Part shown: piece after piece, positions 22,401-34,183 of the stretch
Position numbering within the stretch: position 1 is the stretch's first letter
Layout: every line of letters begins with the position of its first letter
DNA from: Drosophila miranda
Taxonomy: Eukaryota > Arthropoda > Insecta > Diptera > Drosophilidae
Length of the DNA: 64,000 bases
Direction: 5' to 3'
Assembly: GCF_003369915.1 (NCBI RefSeq)
Contig: NW_022881614.1
Span: forward strand, 7,399,001 to 7,463,000
Notes under the pieces: model-generated
Database searches by the model: none
What the model was told of the DNA's origin: nothing
What the model saw: only the letters and a program-made list of their open reading frames with translations
Made by a program: the position numbers and the translations under genes

Positions 22401-25400
22401 AACCGAAATCAGCAGGCACTCATTAAAATCCAAAGTAATTTTCCACACCATATCACCGTGCATGACACATATATCAAAAATGTATGTGCGAAACGTCAAC
22501 AAGTTTAAACACGGCTGCCATAAAAACAATTTGAAACATTTTTTATTACATTTATGGAGAGGAGCGGGGTTGTGGGGCCAAAAGGAAACCAAGTCAAGCT
22601 GAAAACAACTTTCGAACAACACTTGACATAGAACATTTTATATGTGTTCTACACAGCATATGCAAACCATGAAGAACCCAACCCCAATCTCAACTTCAGG
22701 TCCTGTCATGGGAGGAAGTGATATGGGATATGGGATGTGCGTCCAAATATTTGTACTACCAAACCGAATCGCTTCATAACTTTAAGAGTCCCTCATCATT
22801 CTTTATATTTTTTCTTCCGGCTTACGGGTTTTCTTTTTCTACTGGACGATATTTTCTATTACGAGAATTTCTCATTCGGCTCGTTAGCATTTTTCCGGTT
22901 ATCTCGCTCCAGATTTATAGTGCTCATTGCCCCAATGGCTGGGGACCGTCATTTATGGTCACCGTTTTTGACATTCATTGGCCTTTTTTCTCTCCGTTTC
23001 CCCTCGTCCTTAGCCGCTGCCCAGCGAGCACCTGCCTCGATGGGACACAAGACACGACACTCCACTCAAACTTAAATAGAAATGAGCGCATCAAGCGTGA
23101 AATTAAATTTGATAAATTCTATTTACGTAAAGAGATGGAAGATTTGTGGGGACACTTTTTGGGGTCACCGTCGAGGGGAGCGAGGATGTGCTGGGTAAGG
23201 GGTGCTAAGGTAAGCTGGTCCTAGGTCATAATTTAAGTGTATCGAATGGGTTTTTTAACGCTCGGTTGTGCAGTGTAAGCATGATGGGGAAATAATCAAA
23301 AGGGCGGTAAATTTTATTATTATTATTTTTCTCAGATATGGAGGCATTTACGATCCTACATATAAAGTTTGTAGTCTTGATCACCATTAGAAGGCATTTA
23401 TGAAACAGGCGTATCCATTTGTGATTTGATCTCAATCGGGTGGCTATTAGACGATGGATTTTAAAGGTATCATCCGTTCAGAAATAAACTCTTTTACTTG
23501 TAAGTTAAGCTTAAACTCAGATCGGGGCTACGAACAACAGCAGATATGCAGAACCCCAGTAAACTGTTATATGGAAAAGAATAACGTAAGCATCAGAAAG
23601 GCGGGAAGCGGGAGTGCCCACACACAAACAGAACCGCAGTGGAAACAACCGCGGGAGCGGCAGGCCCCATCAAAAGGTACAGGCCGGAGAAAGCATTGAG
23701 AAATTTTAATATTCACTCTTGTCGGCTGCATAAATTAAGGCCCTCAAAGGGCTGTGGGAGAGAGGCCGAGCGTGAGGGGCAGTCGAAACTGCAATAGCGA
23801 AACAACAAAAGTGGCGCGAAAGAGGGGGAGTGGAAAGGGGTAGAGGCTGCTGATGGAGCAGATAACATGCAAACCAATGGCAGAAGCAAAGGCACTCAAC
23901 TGAAGAGCGCAGAAAGAGAGAGAGAGAGAGGAAACTCAAGAGCGGCTTGCAGAAAAAGACCAACAAAAAGAAAGCAAAGATGATAATCGAGGCGCTGATA
24001 CCCATCGTTTCTATATTGTTTAAGGATCCAATCCAACTAAAATTTTTTTGGTTGAAAGATCTTCATAGAAAGTAAAGTTTTTCGAAGACTTGGTTCAACA
24101 GATCGAAAGGAAATCATGTACATTCGTATATTGCTATTCGTTTTGATAGTATATCATTTAAACAGCTGTTTCTGGATTCTGATGATGCTAAAATGGATTG
24201 CGAAAATGGATTCCGAAATCAAAATACTTCTTACAAGCGTATACCAAGTGATTCACAGACAAGGTTGATGTCGGGCGGACAGTGAAAGAAAGAATAACTA
24301 CAGCTACAGAATATGTACAAAGCGAATGAAGTATGAAAGCGGATGGACAGGGGAGGGCAAGGGCTGCCAACTTGTGGCGCCTTTTGTTGGTGCTGGTCTG
24401 CTGCTGCTGGTTCCTGTTTGTTATTGCACTTTTGCGTGCCGCTCTCGAACCCCAATGCATAAGAGACTGAAGAGCAGGCCCAAAACCCCGGTTCAAACCG
24501 AGAAACAGAGCAGGACACAGAACCCCGCAGAACCCAGACCCAGACCCAGATACAGTTGGGCCACTCAAACTTACTTCAATGAATACTTTATGGGTTAATA
24601 ATCGTAAAACCATTCAGCGCAAGAGCCTCGCCAGACCTTTGGGCCTTTTGCCCTGCTCTTCCCTGCTCTTTCCCCTTTCCATCTTCTCTTGGCCAAAGTT
24701 TTGTGCGCGAGAATTCATAAACAATGTGCATAAAGCGCAAAATGTAGCGCTTCTGTTCGTTGGTGAAGACGGGGTGGCACGGGGTGTTGGAGCCTCGCCA
24801 GGAGAAGGATGTCCCACTGCAGTGGCAAATTGTTGTTGTTTCGTTTGCCCGTTATTGTTGCAGGCTTGAGCGGCAGGCCCTGCCTTTTGGGATTTGCCAG
24901 GTGGTACGGATGGATGGTTGGAACATCGTTTATGCAAGTTTTCCCGTTTAGCTGTTGATTTTCTATGTTCTGTGGGTGTTTCTAGAGTTTTCGTTGTTGT
25001 CAGGGTGTTCGCTGTTGTTGAAGTCAGTCGCTGTCATTCTTGATGAGGATGTTATTGTTGTTGAAGATGTTATTGCTGTGCAGGTGCTTATGCGATGGAC
25101 AGGTGTGGGCGCTGTCGACAAAGAAGATTAGCGAAGAGTTGAAGCTTAGGATATTCAAGGTTGATGGGACAGAAACTTCAAACGGGTGGAAGCTTGGTAA
25201 AAGTCATGTTTACTTATAGTTTTGAGCCCCAGAAGTCTACGGTCTTCGAATCAGCTATGAAACGGAATTGGCTATTAATCTAAGCTTTCATATATCGTTA
25301 TTGAACGGATCTGAAACGGTTATGCATTTTTAATAAATCGCTGATAGTTGCCAAGGAGTTGCCAACGATCTCCCTGCAAACCATTAATCTCTTTGCCCAA

Positions 25401-26689
25401 TTTTAAATACACCCCAAAATGGGAATCATTTATCAACCATTGGTAGGGCTAACGTCCTTTTCCCCTGCTGCCAGGCTCAACCCACAAACCAAAAGCCGAG
25501 GGCACGTTCATCCCCATCTTCTTGCATAGTTTCAAATGCCAATAATTCAAAAATAAATAACTCATACGCCGCGTGGCCCTCCGAGTAGAGCCAGTGACTG
25601 GAGAGCAACAAAAGAGCAGAGTGAACGAAAACAATGAAACAAAGGCAAAGTCACGCCTGCCAAACGCTGAAAATGTTTCAGAGTCAATTGTAAATATTTC
25701 CTCCATTGAGTTTTATTTGAAAAGTTGCTTTTGGGGACTGGGACTGTAAGAATGCCACCACCTAATGAAAAGCAACCCCCAAAAAGCTGCTTGCCGCTGG
25801 GGCGCGGAGGTGTAAGCCATCCTACCTGGGGCCCCCGTCAGGTTTTACACGCTCGTTACGTTTGATTTATAAAAGTTGATGTTTCTTCGTGTTGTTGCCG
25901 GTGCTGTAACGCGAACGCACAAATTAATTGCCGTTGTTATGCGTTGATAAATTGCGTATACGCCGCACTGTACGCAGGAGAGTTCTTTAACAATTTGTGA
26001 GGAGGGAGCAGTAAAATATTTAAGCAATAAATAAAATACCGAAGTGAAGTGAAGTTTAGTTTTCCTTCAGCTGCAAATATCATTCTGTGCGAAGCTCGAA
26101 TTGATTAACGCTTTCGTGGGTGTCTGTGGAGGTGCGGTCAAAAGTTTTCCGGCAATTTAGCAGATGAAAAGATATTTTTACAGGGATTCCTTATATTTAA
26201 TTAATTGCCTCGGATTCCTTCTCAGGTGGGGCTTAACAATGGCAGTTTAAGAGTGCTGTAGATCATGTTGGGCAAGGGCTCCAGGGTTTAAATGATTCAC
26301 TTTCGAAATTGGTTTGCCAGAGGTGGAAAGATAATTTCGTTGGAGTTTTCTGGATCGGAAGATTATACTTTACATACTGTATACATATGTATATTGAACT
26401 GTGTTTTCATTACGATTTGTCCGGCTGGCAGGTTATTAAGCACTTCCCTTCATTATGTGACAGCACTCACCTGGTCCATATTGCATGTGTGGACGTTGAC
26501 ATGCAATGACTGCATCTTTCAAGAGGCGATGCAGTTACTGCACCGTCAAGTGGCCCGTGTGACACCAGCAGAAGGCTGTTGCGCGCGGATCCCAGGCAAA
26601 ACGCAGCCCTCCTCCCGCCCAACCGACCGAGGGGCGCTGCCGCATGACGCGCGGTGCGTAGCCGAACCAAACGCGAACATGCAAGAAAG
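19469..26689. other. Non-coding stretch, no gene recognised
   Basis: Over 7 kb with no frame I can support as a gene. Simple repeats: ccaggacc-type at 20264-20288, tgggctt repeats at 20317-20340, GAGA at 23917-23931, gttgttgaa-type repeats at 25010-25075 and ccagac repeats at 24533-24550. The 168-codon frame at 22718-23224 has no recognisable domain and poor codon character. Confidence 0.5.
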
Positions 26690-27151
26690 ATAGCTATTAG
26701 ACTAACATTCGAGGAAAATTAGTACTAAACTTACTAAGAAACTAAGCATGCAATCAAAGTACAAATACCACTACAGTTACTAATTAATAGAAAGGTGTGT
26801 AAGGATTAATAATTTAATAAGAGGAAGAGAATTAGTGGTGGATATAATATGGTAGAGGGAATTATAATCCGAGCATAAGACCCTAAACGGTTCATGCAAG
26901 GAATAATTCGATCTACAAAGTGGAAGGAACAACGGTATACAATTTCTAGTCAGTCTAATAGGAATCGTGAAGTTTATGCGGCTCAACAGATCAGGGCTGT
27001 CTATGTCACCCCTGATCAAGTTGTGCATAAATATCACACCAAGCATTTTTCTACGGTTAACTAAGGATGGGAGGTTTACTAATAGTAGTCTACTAGAGTA
27101 AGATGGGAGTCTTACACCCGCATCCCAGTTAATGCCCCGCAGAGCAAAGAG
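26690..27151 (-). mobile_element. CR1-like LINE, 3' part
   Basis: The minus strand continues the reverse-transcriptase ORF found at 28282-30013: after a 1.13-kb DINE the frame reads the typical C-terminal region (LPSLVNRRKM, PIRLTRNCIPL, FRVLCSDYNSLYH) to a stop at 26780. The 3' UTR and element end lie near 26690; no long poly(A) is present, as in CR1-type elements. Confidence 0.75.
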
Positions 27152-28281
27152 TAACGAGGGGGAACGTTGTGAGTTGCTGCGTACACCGCAACTCTACAGT
27201 TATACCCGATACTAAGTCAGTATGGCTCTCCTGCGGCAGACGCCGCTAATATTGAACCACACGACAAAGAGTGCGTGCGAGAGAGACAGAAAATCAGTCT
27301 GAGCGTGACGTCGGGCGCTGCGTGGCCACTGCAAATTGATTTCTTGCTTTTGGCTACAAAAATGATCCGATCTGATCCAGATTCAGCAATCTGATAGATA
27401 TAGTCATTATCTATGATTCTGCGTTTTTAGTTTTCTCGAATGTGCAATATTGTGGATGCAACAGATTTTCGTTCTTTGTGGGGGCGGAAGGGGGTGGGGC
27501 GAAATTCTGAGATATACGTTTTATAGTGAGATCTAACAGAAGTGCGGATACCAAATTTGGTTACTCTAGCCTTAATAGTCTCTGAGATTTGTGGATGCCA
27601 CAGATTTTCGTCCTTTGCGGGGGCGGAAGGGGGTGTGGCGAAATTTGGACACGAAACGGTCAAGGTCATATAACACAGGAGTGTGGATACCAAATTTGGT
27701 TGCTCTGGCTCTTATAGGTTCTGAGATCCTTGAACTCATATTTTGCAATTGGCAAAGCCGACCATGAAACCTGTGTGTTAGAGAGAGACAGAGCGAGAAA
27801 GAATGAAATTGTTTTCTTGATTCTGGCTATAATAATTATACGATCTGGTTGAGATTTTACACTCTAGAACATATAGTCATCTTCTATGATTCTGCATTTT
27901 TGGTTTTATTGTATCTTTAAAAATGTGGATGCCACAGATTCTCGTTCTTTGTGGGGGCGGAAGTGGGCGGGGCAAAGTTTTGAAATATTTTTGTAGCAGT
28001 GACATTTCACAGATGTCTGGATCCAAAACATCGTTGCTCTAGCTCTTATAGTCTTTGAGCACTAGGCGCTGAAGGGGACGGACGGACGGACGGACGGACG
28101 GACGGATGGACGGACGGACAGACGGACAGACAGACAGGGCTCAATCGACTCGGCTATTGATGATCAAGATTATATATATACTTTATGGGGTCGGAAACGA
28201 TTCCTTCTGGACGTTACACACATCCACTTTTACCACAAATCTAATATACCCCAATACTCATTTTGAGTATCGGGTATAAAA
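27152..28281 (-). mobile_element. DINE-1/mini-me element, copy 3, inside a LINE
   Basis: Complete long variant: 3' hairpin at 27170-27195, both subterminal repeats, four gggggcggaag modules, GGAC/GGAT tetranucleotide tract at 28076-28136. Inserted in the RT ORF of a CR1-like LINE in the same orientation. Confidence 0.93.
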
Positions 28282-30015
28282 AGTTTTTCTGTACTGATTC
28301 TATACGGTCCTGGTGTACTTTGTACTGACGGCACCATACACAGGAGCCGTATTCTAAGATCGGACGAACAAGCGAGGTATAGAGAGTCTTTGTTATATTG
28401 GGGTCGTCAAATTCCTTTGACCACCTCTTTATAAACCCAAGCACGCCCATGGCCTTATTTACCATGGTAGTAATGTGTTCGGAAAACTTTAACTTGGGGT
28501 CTAACATAACACCCAGATCATCCACCAGGGTAAATCTCTCAAGAGAACCACCAAATAGGGTGTAGGGAGCCAACAAAGGGCTAGAACGATGAAATGTCAT
28601 AACTTTGCATTTCGAGGCATTAAGGTGTAACAAGTTTGCACAACACCATGACTGAAAGTTATTGAGATCGGATTGCAAGCGAGAATGAAATGAAATGTCC
28701 TTGTACTGGACACAGAGTTTAACATCATCCGCATACATAAGTACTCGAGAGTATGTTAATACTGAAGGTAAGTCATTAATAAAGAGTGTGAAGAGTAAGG
28801 GGCCTAGATGGCTGCCTTGTGGTACTCCCGAAGAAACCTTTACTGGGAAAGAGAGGGAGTTTTTGAAGAGGACTCTTTGAGACCTAGAACAAAGATAGCT
28901 AGAAATCCATCTCAGGAGGTTGGGCGGAAACCCTAAAAGGTCAAGTTTATGCGCTAAAAGGGAATGGTTTACAGAGTCGAATGCTTTACTAAAGTCGGTG
29001 TAAATAACATCCGTCTGTAAGTTACCTTGAAAGCCTTTAATAATGAAAGAGGTAAACTCTAACAAGTTCGTGGTGGTTGATCGCCGCCTTATAAATCCAT
29101 GCTGAGTTGGAGATATAAGTGACTTGCAGAGATGTTGCAAGTGCGGAGTTAAAACCCTCTCAAACATTTTAGGAATAGCGGATAACTTTGCTATACCTCT
29201 ATAATTTTTTGCATCAGACTTGCTACCTTTTTTATGGAGAGGAATTATAAACGATTCCTTCCAGATCGGGGGGAAGCAAGAAGAATCAATGGATAGGGTG
29301 AATAGTTTAAGCAAAGGTCCACACAGAGCCTCGGCGCAGTACCTGAGTACACAACCTGGAACCCCGTCTGGACCCGGTGAAAACACCGGCTTAACTAGTC
29401 GAAGATCATGAAGTAGGGAACATTCATTTAACAAGGGACTGAAAATGCCGTTCGACCTCGGTAAACCGTATGGGTACGGATGACCAGAGTAGCTTTCCTC
29501 AGAATAGGTGGTTTGGAAGAATTGGGCAAAAAGATCGGCAATTGCCTGATCATTATTTGCCGACGTATTACAAAATGATAGCGAGGATGGGTGTGCGGAC
29601 GTTCTACGCTTACTGTTTACGAAGCTGTAAAACTGTTTAGGGTCCTGAGAAAAACGTATCCTGCATCGAGATAGGTAGTTCTTATAGCATTGAGCATTAA
29701 GAACTGAAAAGTTTGACCGAGCTAATACATAGCGAGAGTGAGAAGTAGGAGAACCCACTTCTTGAAATTTTTTATAAAGTCTTGATTTTAAGTTTTTTAG
29801 ACTGGATAACTCTTTGGTAAACCAAGGGGGTTTTCCAGATCTAGTCGGACAAGAAAGCGGGACACAAGAATCGAAAAATGTGCCAAGAGCATTGTAAAAA
29901 ATGTTTGTGCCTTTTATGATATCAGTGCACAAGTACAAAGCGGACCAATCAAAATCCCTAATGAGGTTATTAAGCTTCGCAAACTCGGCTTTACGAGTTC
30001 CCGCTGTCTTCATAA
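28282..30015 (-). pseudogene. CR1-like LINE ORF2, reverse transcriptase, 5'-truncated and split
   Basis: The frame starts at 30013, just past where an endonuclease domain would be, so the element is 5'-truncated. RT landmarks: KPPWFTKELSSLKN linker, ESFIIPLHKKGSKSDAKNYR, motif A YTDFSKAFDSVNH, motif B SSGVPQGSHLGPLLF, motif C LMYADDVKL. The thumb and C-terminal part run to about 28282, where the DINE interrupts codons just after ESVQKNF; the remainder is at 27151-26780. Apart from truncation and the insertion I see no stop in this 580-codon stretch, so both events may be fairly recent. CR1 clade is my best call; jockey clade is the alternative. Confidence 0.85.
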
Positions 30016-32290
30016 TTTATTTTCCCTAATGTTTCCCTTCCTTGGAGTATTTTTCTTTTCCTTTCGGCTGGACGACCTCTTGCCGCTAAATCCACATTGA
30101 GTCCGACTTTGGAGCCCTGTCGGCACTTTGTTTTAGCATTTCTCTTAATTTGTTTTGGCAATAGCTGAGGAGCAACCCGTCCCACGCCCACGCTCCTCTA
30201 AGTCCGAGGCTAAGCCAAGACCCTTTCAGCAGAGGAAGTGCAAAAAAAGAAACAATATTTCTTTTCCAGCTTCATTTTTGCGTGGATATTTCACTCGGAC
30301 ACGGACACCGACCCGGAGCCACAGCCATAGCCGGGGCCGGAGCCAGAGCCGAGTGCGGCGCCAGCGGAAATGAAAACTTAACGCTTATTTGAACCTTCAA
30401 CAGTGCACATAAATCACCAGACTTTTGTTGCCACCGCTGCTCGCTCTGTGGCACCACTGGGGCCTGGCCCTGGGCCTCAGTCCCCCCTCAGTTCACAGTG
30501 CTGCTTAGCAGAAAGCAGCTTAAATGCCATTTTGGTAGTCAGCTTTTGTGGCCTTTAGCAATCGCATTTGGACTCTGTTTGCTCTGCACTTTGTTCTGTC
30601 TGCGTTTTGTCTTTGGGCCCCGTCATAATTCTGTCTCTAAATATTTTTTTTCGGCCGCATTATGCTGATGACGATGATGATGATTGGGGGCATATGTGCG
30701 TGAAAAGCATTCCGTTCCTGTGTCGGCTCTACGTTCCGTGCCACGCTTTGCAGCGTGTGCAACTTCCGTTTCCGTTTGACGCAGCGGAAGCGTACGACGC
30801 CTGTGGCAGGCACTTTCACTGATTGCTCTGGCCCCCCGAAATCAACACCCAAAAGAATATCCCCCCCTCATTGTGATGTTCAGTTATTAGCAGAACAAAT
30901 GCAGCCCTCCTTCGGATCGGGCCCCCAAACATCAGTCAGCAATAAAAAGAATTTCAGTGGGGCGCCAGGACTGCATTTGATTGCCTCCTGCTAAATGAGC
31001 TTCGTCTCCGGGCGTACATTTTGAAGTAAACTCAAAATTTTTGCCCATTTGATTCAATTACACCTTTGGGTGTTGTAACTTTATTTTTGCTTCAACGTTG
31101 GAGCATATCGGGGAAACAAATGGCACGAAGCAGGAAGAGCCCAAAGAGGACCGATAGCAGTAGAAGGCGAACGGGAGGAAAAACCAAATTAGGGACACAA
31201 CAAATGAGTGCAGCAGGGTGGCAGTGGCAGTGAGTGTTGGTGTTGGGTATGGGATGCGTTTTCGTTTGCTTCAGCTCTTCAGGCGGAGGTTAAAGGCGTA
31301 TCAGGTGGTGCACTTGGAGAAATCAAAGCGTGGAGGAGTAGAAGGAGTAGAGGAATGGACTGGAAGCTGATAGAAGGCACTAATTATGGGCGATACAATC
31401 TGTAGTTTTGTGGCAACATCAAGTGGAATTTCCAATTTCCCCATATACAATTTCTTCATAACTTTCCACCAACTTTTGCTTCCTCCTTTCTAATTATCCA
31501 CTGCTTTTCGCACAGTGTATCCAACTTGGGGTCATTCGAGCTCTTTTTCGCATCTTTGACCAAACAACAATGGGCGAAAAATGGGATTTTCGCGCTACTT
31601 TTTATTTAACGTGCCAGCTAATTTGCTGCAACAACAATGCAGGATTGCTACCCACCAAGCAGCACCCCTCACCCCTCACCCTTCACCCTGCCTGCCCCCT
31701 CAAGCTCGACCCTAACAAAGCGCCAACCACACGCTTATGGCCACGCGCGGCCATCAGGGCTGCAAGTCGAGCTTTTCGGTTGGGCTTTAATTTCATGCGA
31801 ACAAGAGCGAGCCCCACGCTGTGGGATCTCCCCCATCCTATCGTTAACTTTGTGCTGTAGTTAACGGCTTTCGGGGTGGCAGAGGCAGAGGCAGCGGCAG
31901 AGGCAGGGGCAGGGGCCAAAGGGATGCCAAGCCTGTGTGGCCGGGGGTTGGCTTTGGAGGTTAACTACTTTTCATGAGCTTAATTTTAAATTGAGGCTGC
32001 AGCGCAGCGGTGGCGGTGGCGATGGCGGCGGTGGCGGCTTCATTTACTTTGTGCCTCGCCAACTTTGTTGCAAGCAAACTTTTACGCGGACTGTTTAGCA
32101 AAAGGCAAAGTTAAGTTGCTGCTGCACCACACTAACGCTCACACTATCCCCCAGACCCAACTGGTGGAAAAATTCTATTAGGAAATGCCAGCCGGTTGCA
32201 GGCCCATTGAGTTATTAAGCCAGCTAATTGCTTATTTGCACTGGAAAAAGGAAAACTGCTCAACGATCCGCACACCGATCCTCCATAATC
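30016..32290. other. Non-coding stretch, no gene recognised
   Basis: Intergenic-looking sequence with simple repeats: cc-ggagcc repeats at 30310-30350, cacccct at 31668-31690, ggcaga/ggcagg repeats at 31877-31915 and ggtggc repeats at 32010-32036. No supported gene. Confidence 0.5.
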
Positions 32291-33283
32291 CTCCTTCCGA
32301 CCCCATAAAGTATATATATTCTTAATCAGCATCAATAGCCGAGTCGATTGAGCCATGTCTGTCTGTCCGTCTGTCCGTCCGTCCGTCTGTCCGTCCCCTT
32401 CAGCGCCTAGTGCTCAAAGACTATAAGAGCTACAGCAACGATGTTTTGGATCCAGACTTCTGTGATATGTCACTGCTACAAAAATATTTCAAAACTTCGC
32501 CCCGCCCACTTCCGCCCCCACAAAGGACGAAAATCTGTGGCATCCACAATTTTAAAGATATGAGAAAACCAAAAACGTAGAATTGTAGAGAATGACCATA
32601 TCTTTAAGACAGCGGAATCTGAATTGGATCGTATTATTATTATAGCCAGCATCAAGAAAACAATTTCATTTTTTCTCGCCCTGTCTCTCTCTAACACACA
32701 CGTAGCATAGGCGGCTTTGCTTAGAGTAGAGCAACCAAATTTGGTATCCACACTCCTAATATATCGGACCGAGACGAGTTTGTTTCAAAATTTCGCCACA
32801 CCCCCTTCCGCCCCCGCAAATGACGAAAATCTGGGGATATTCAAAAATCTCAGAGACTATTAAGGCTAGAGTAACCAAATTTGGTATCCGCACTCCTGTT
32901 AGATCTTACTATAAAACGTGTATCTCAAAATTTCACCCCACCCCCTTCCGCCCACACAAAGGACGAAAATCTGTTGCATCCACAATATTGCACATTCGAG
33001 AAAACTAAAAACGCAGAATCATAGATAATGACCATATCTATCAGATTGCTGAATCTGAATCAGATCGGATCATTTTTGTAGCCAAAAGCAAGAAATCAAT
33101 TTGCAGTGGCCACGCAGCGCCCGACGTCACGCTCAGACTGATTTTCTGTCTCTCTCGCACGCACTCTTTGTCGTGTCGTTTAATATTAGCGGCGTCTGCC
33201 GGAGGAGAGCCATACTGACTTAGTATCGGGTATAACCGTAGAGTTGCGGTGTCCGCAGCAACTCACAACGTTCCCCCTCGTTT
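32291..33283 (+). mobile_element. DINE-1/mini-me element, copy 4, head missing
   Basis: Starts within the head at ttccgaccccataaag (5' subterminal repeat absent), then GTCY tract, modules, AGTATCGGGTATAA and hairpin, ending ...CCCCCTCGTTTT. Subfamily with acgagtttgtttc. Confidence 0.9.
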
Positions 33284-33496
33284 TAATTGCTCACAAAATT
33301 GCACATGATCGTGAGTTTAATTAAAGTCTGGCTTCGGACCCCGTCCGTTCGTTGCGTGTTGATGGCTCTATCGAGTGGGGCAAGCCATATCTATTAGATC
33401 TATTGAATTTATTTATTTGTGTTATTAATGCATCTTTGGAAATTAATATTTCATACAGAAATGCTCGATATTACAAGCTTACAGACCGTATCTTGC

Positions 33497-33822
33497 TGCT
33501 TTTTATAACGGTTACTCGTTATATCAGGGGTATATCAGTTTTGTGGTGGGTGTGGATATGTGTAACACCCAGGAAGAACCTTTTATCCTATTTCTTATAA
33601 AAAGTGCTAGCACAATTGCGAGAGAATGCGGACATACGTCCTCTTTACGAACACCGATACCAAGAGAGGGAGAGAGAGAGAGAGAGATGCGGCAGTTATC
33701 AGTTTCCATACCACATCGAGCGCTTACGATAAAATATCTTTTATAAGTTACATCAATCATAAGCTCACATATGTATATATTTACTGGCTATAAAAGTTCC
33801 CGATAACGTTCCCGCTTGTTTT
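33497..33822. mobile_element. Older, diverged DINE-like element
   Basis: Shows the same ground plan in degraded form: a ttataacggttactcgttata head, ggatatgtgtaacacccaggaag (compare ggatgtgtgtaacgtccagaagg), a GA tract, and an end reading gataacgttcccgcttgttttt (compare caacgttccccctcgtttt). Probably an old or related family. Confidence 0.5.
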
Positions 33823-34183
33823 TTTTATTTCACAGAATTTGGCATACACACTCGTACTCGTATCTTGTCAGTTTGTATAAGTAAAGTCGGATTCAAATTT
33901 TGCATAGTCGAACGTTGTATGTTTGAACATGCACATATGTATGTATGTATGTACATGGGTAAATAAATTAAATCGTACCGATTTGAGTAAAAAAGAATTA
34001 TACATCCCTCACTGTACTTGTATTGCTGTAATGCGATTTGGAATAATGAATATGCTTAGACCCACTGGACTAAAAATAGTCAGAAGTATAATTATAAATT
34101 ATAAAGACTTGCTGGGCCCTCCTCAATTAATAAGGTGTGTCGCGTCTGTAGCATACAGCAGGATTAGATTTTCGCCACGCAAA

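Noticed and set aside
22718..23224. 168-codon plus-strand frame
   Set aside because: No domain, erratic composition and no supporting signals; length is within chance for AT-moderate DNA.
27427..27693. Repeated 60-90 codon frames found in every DINE copy (for example 27427, 34693, 41871, 62702)
   Set aside because: They are chance frames in the GGGCGGAAG-type modules of a non-coding element; frames on both strands are equally open and carry no domain.
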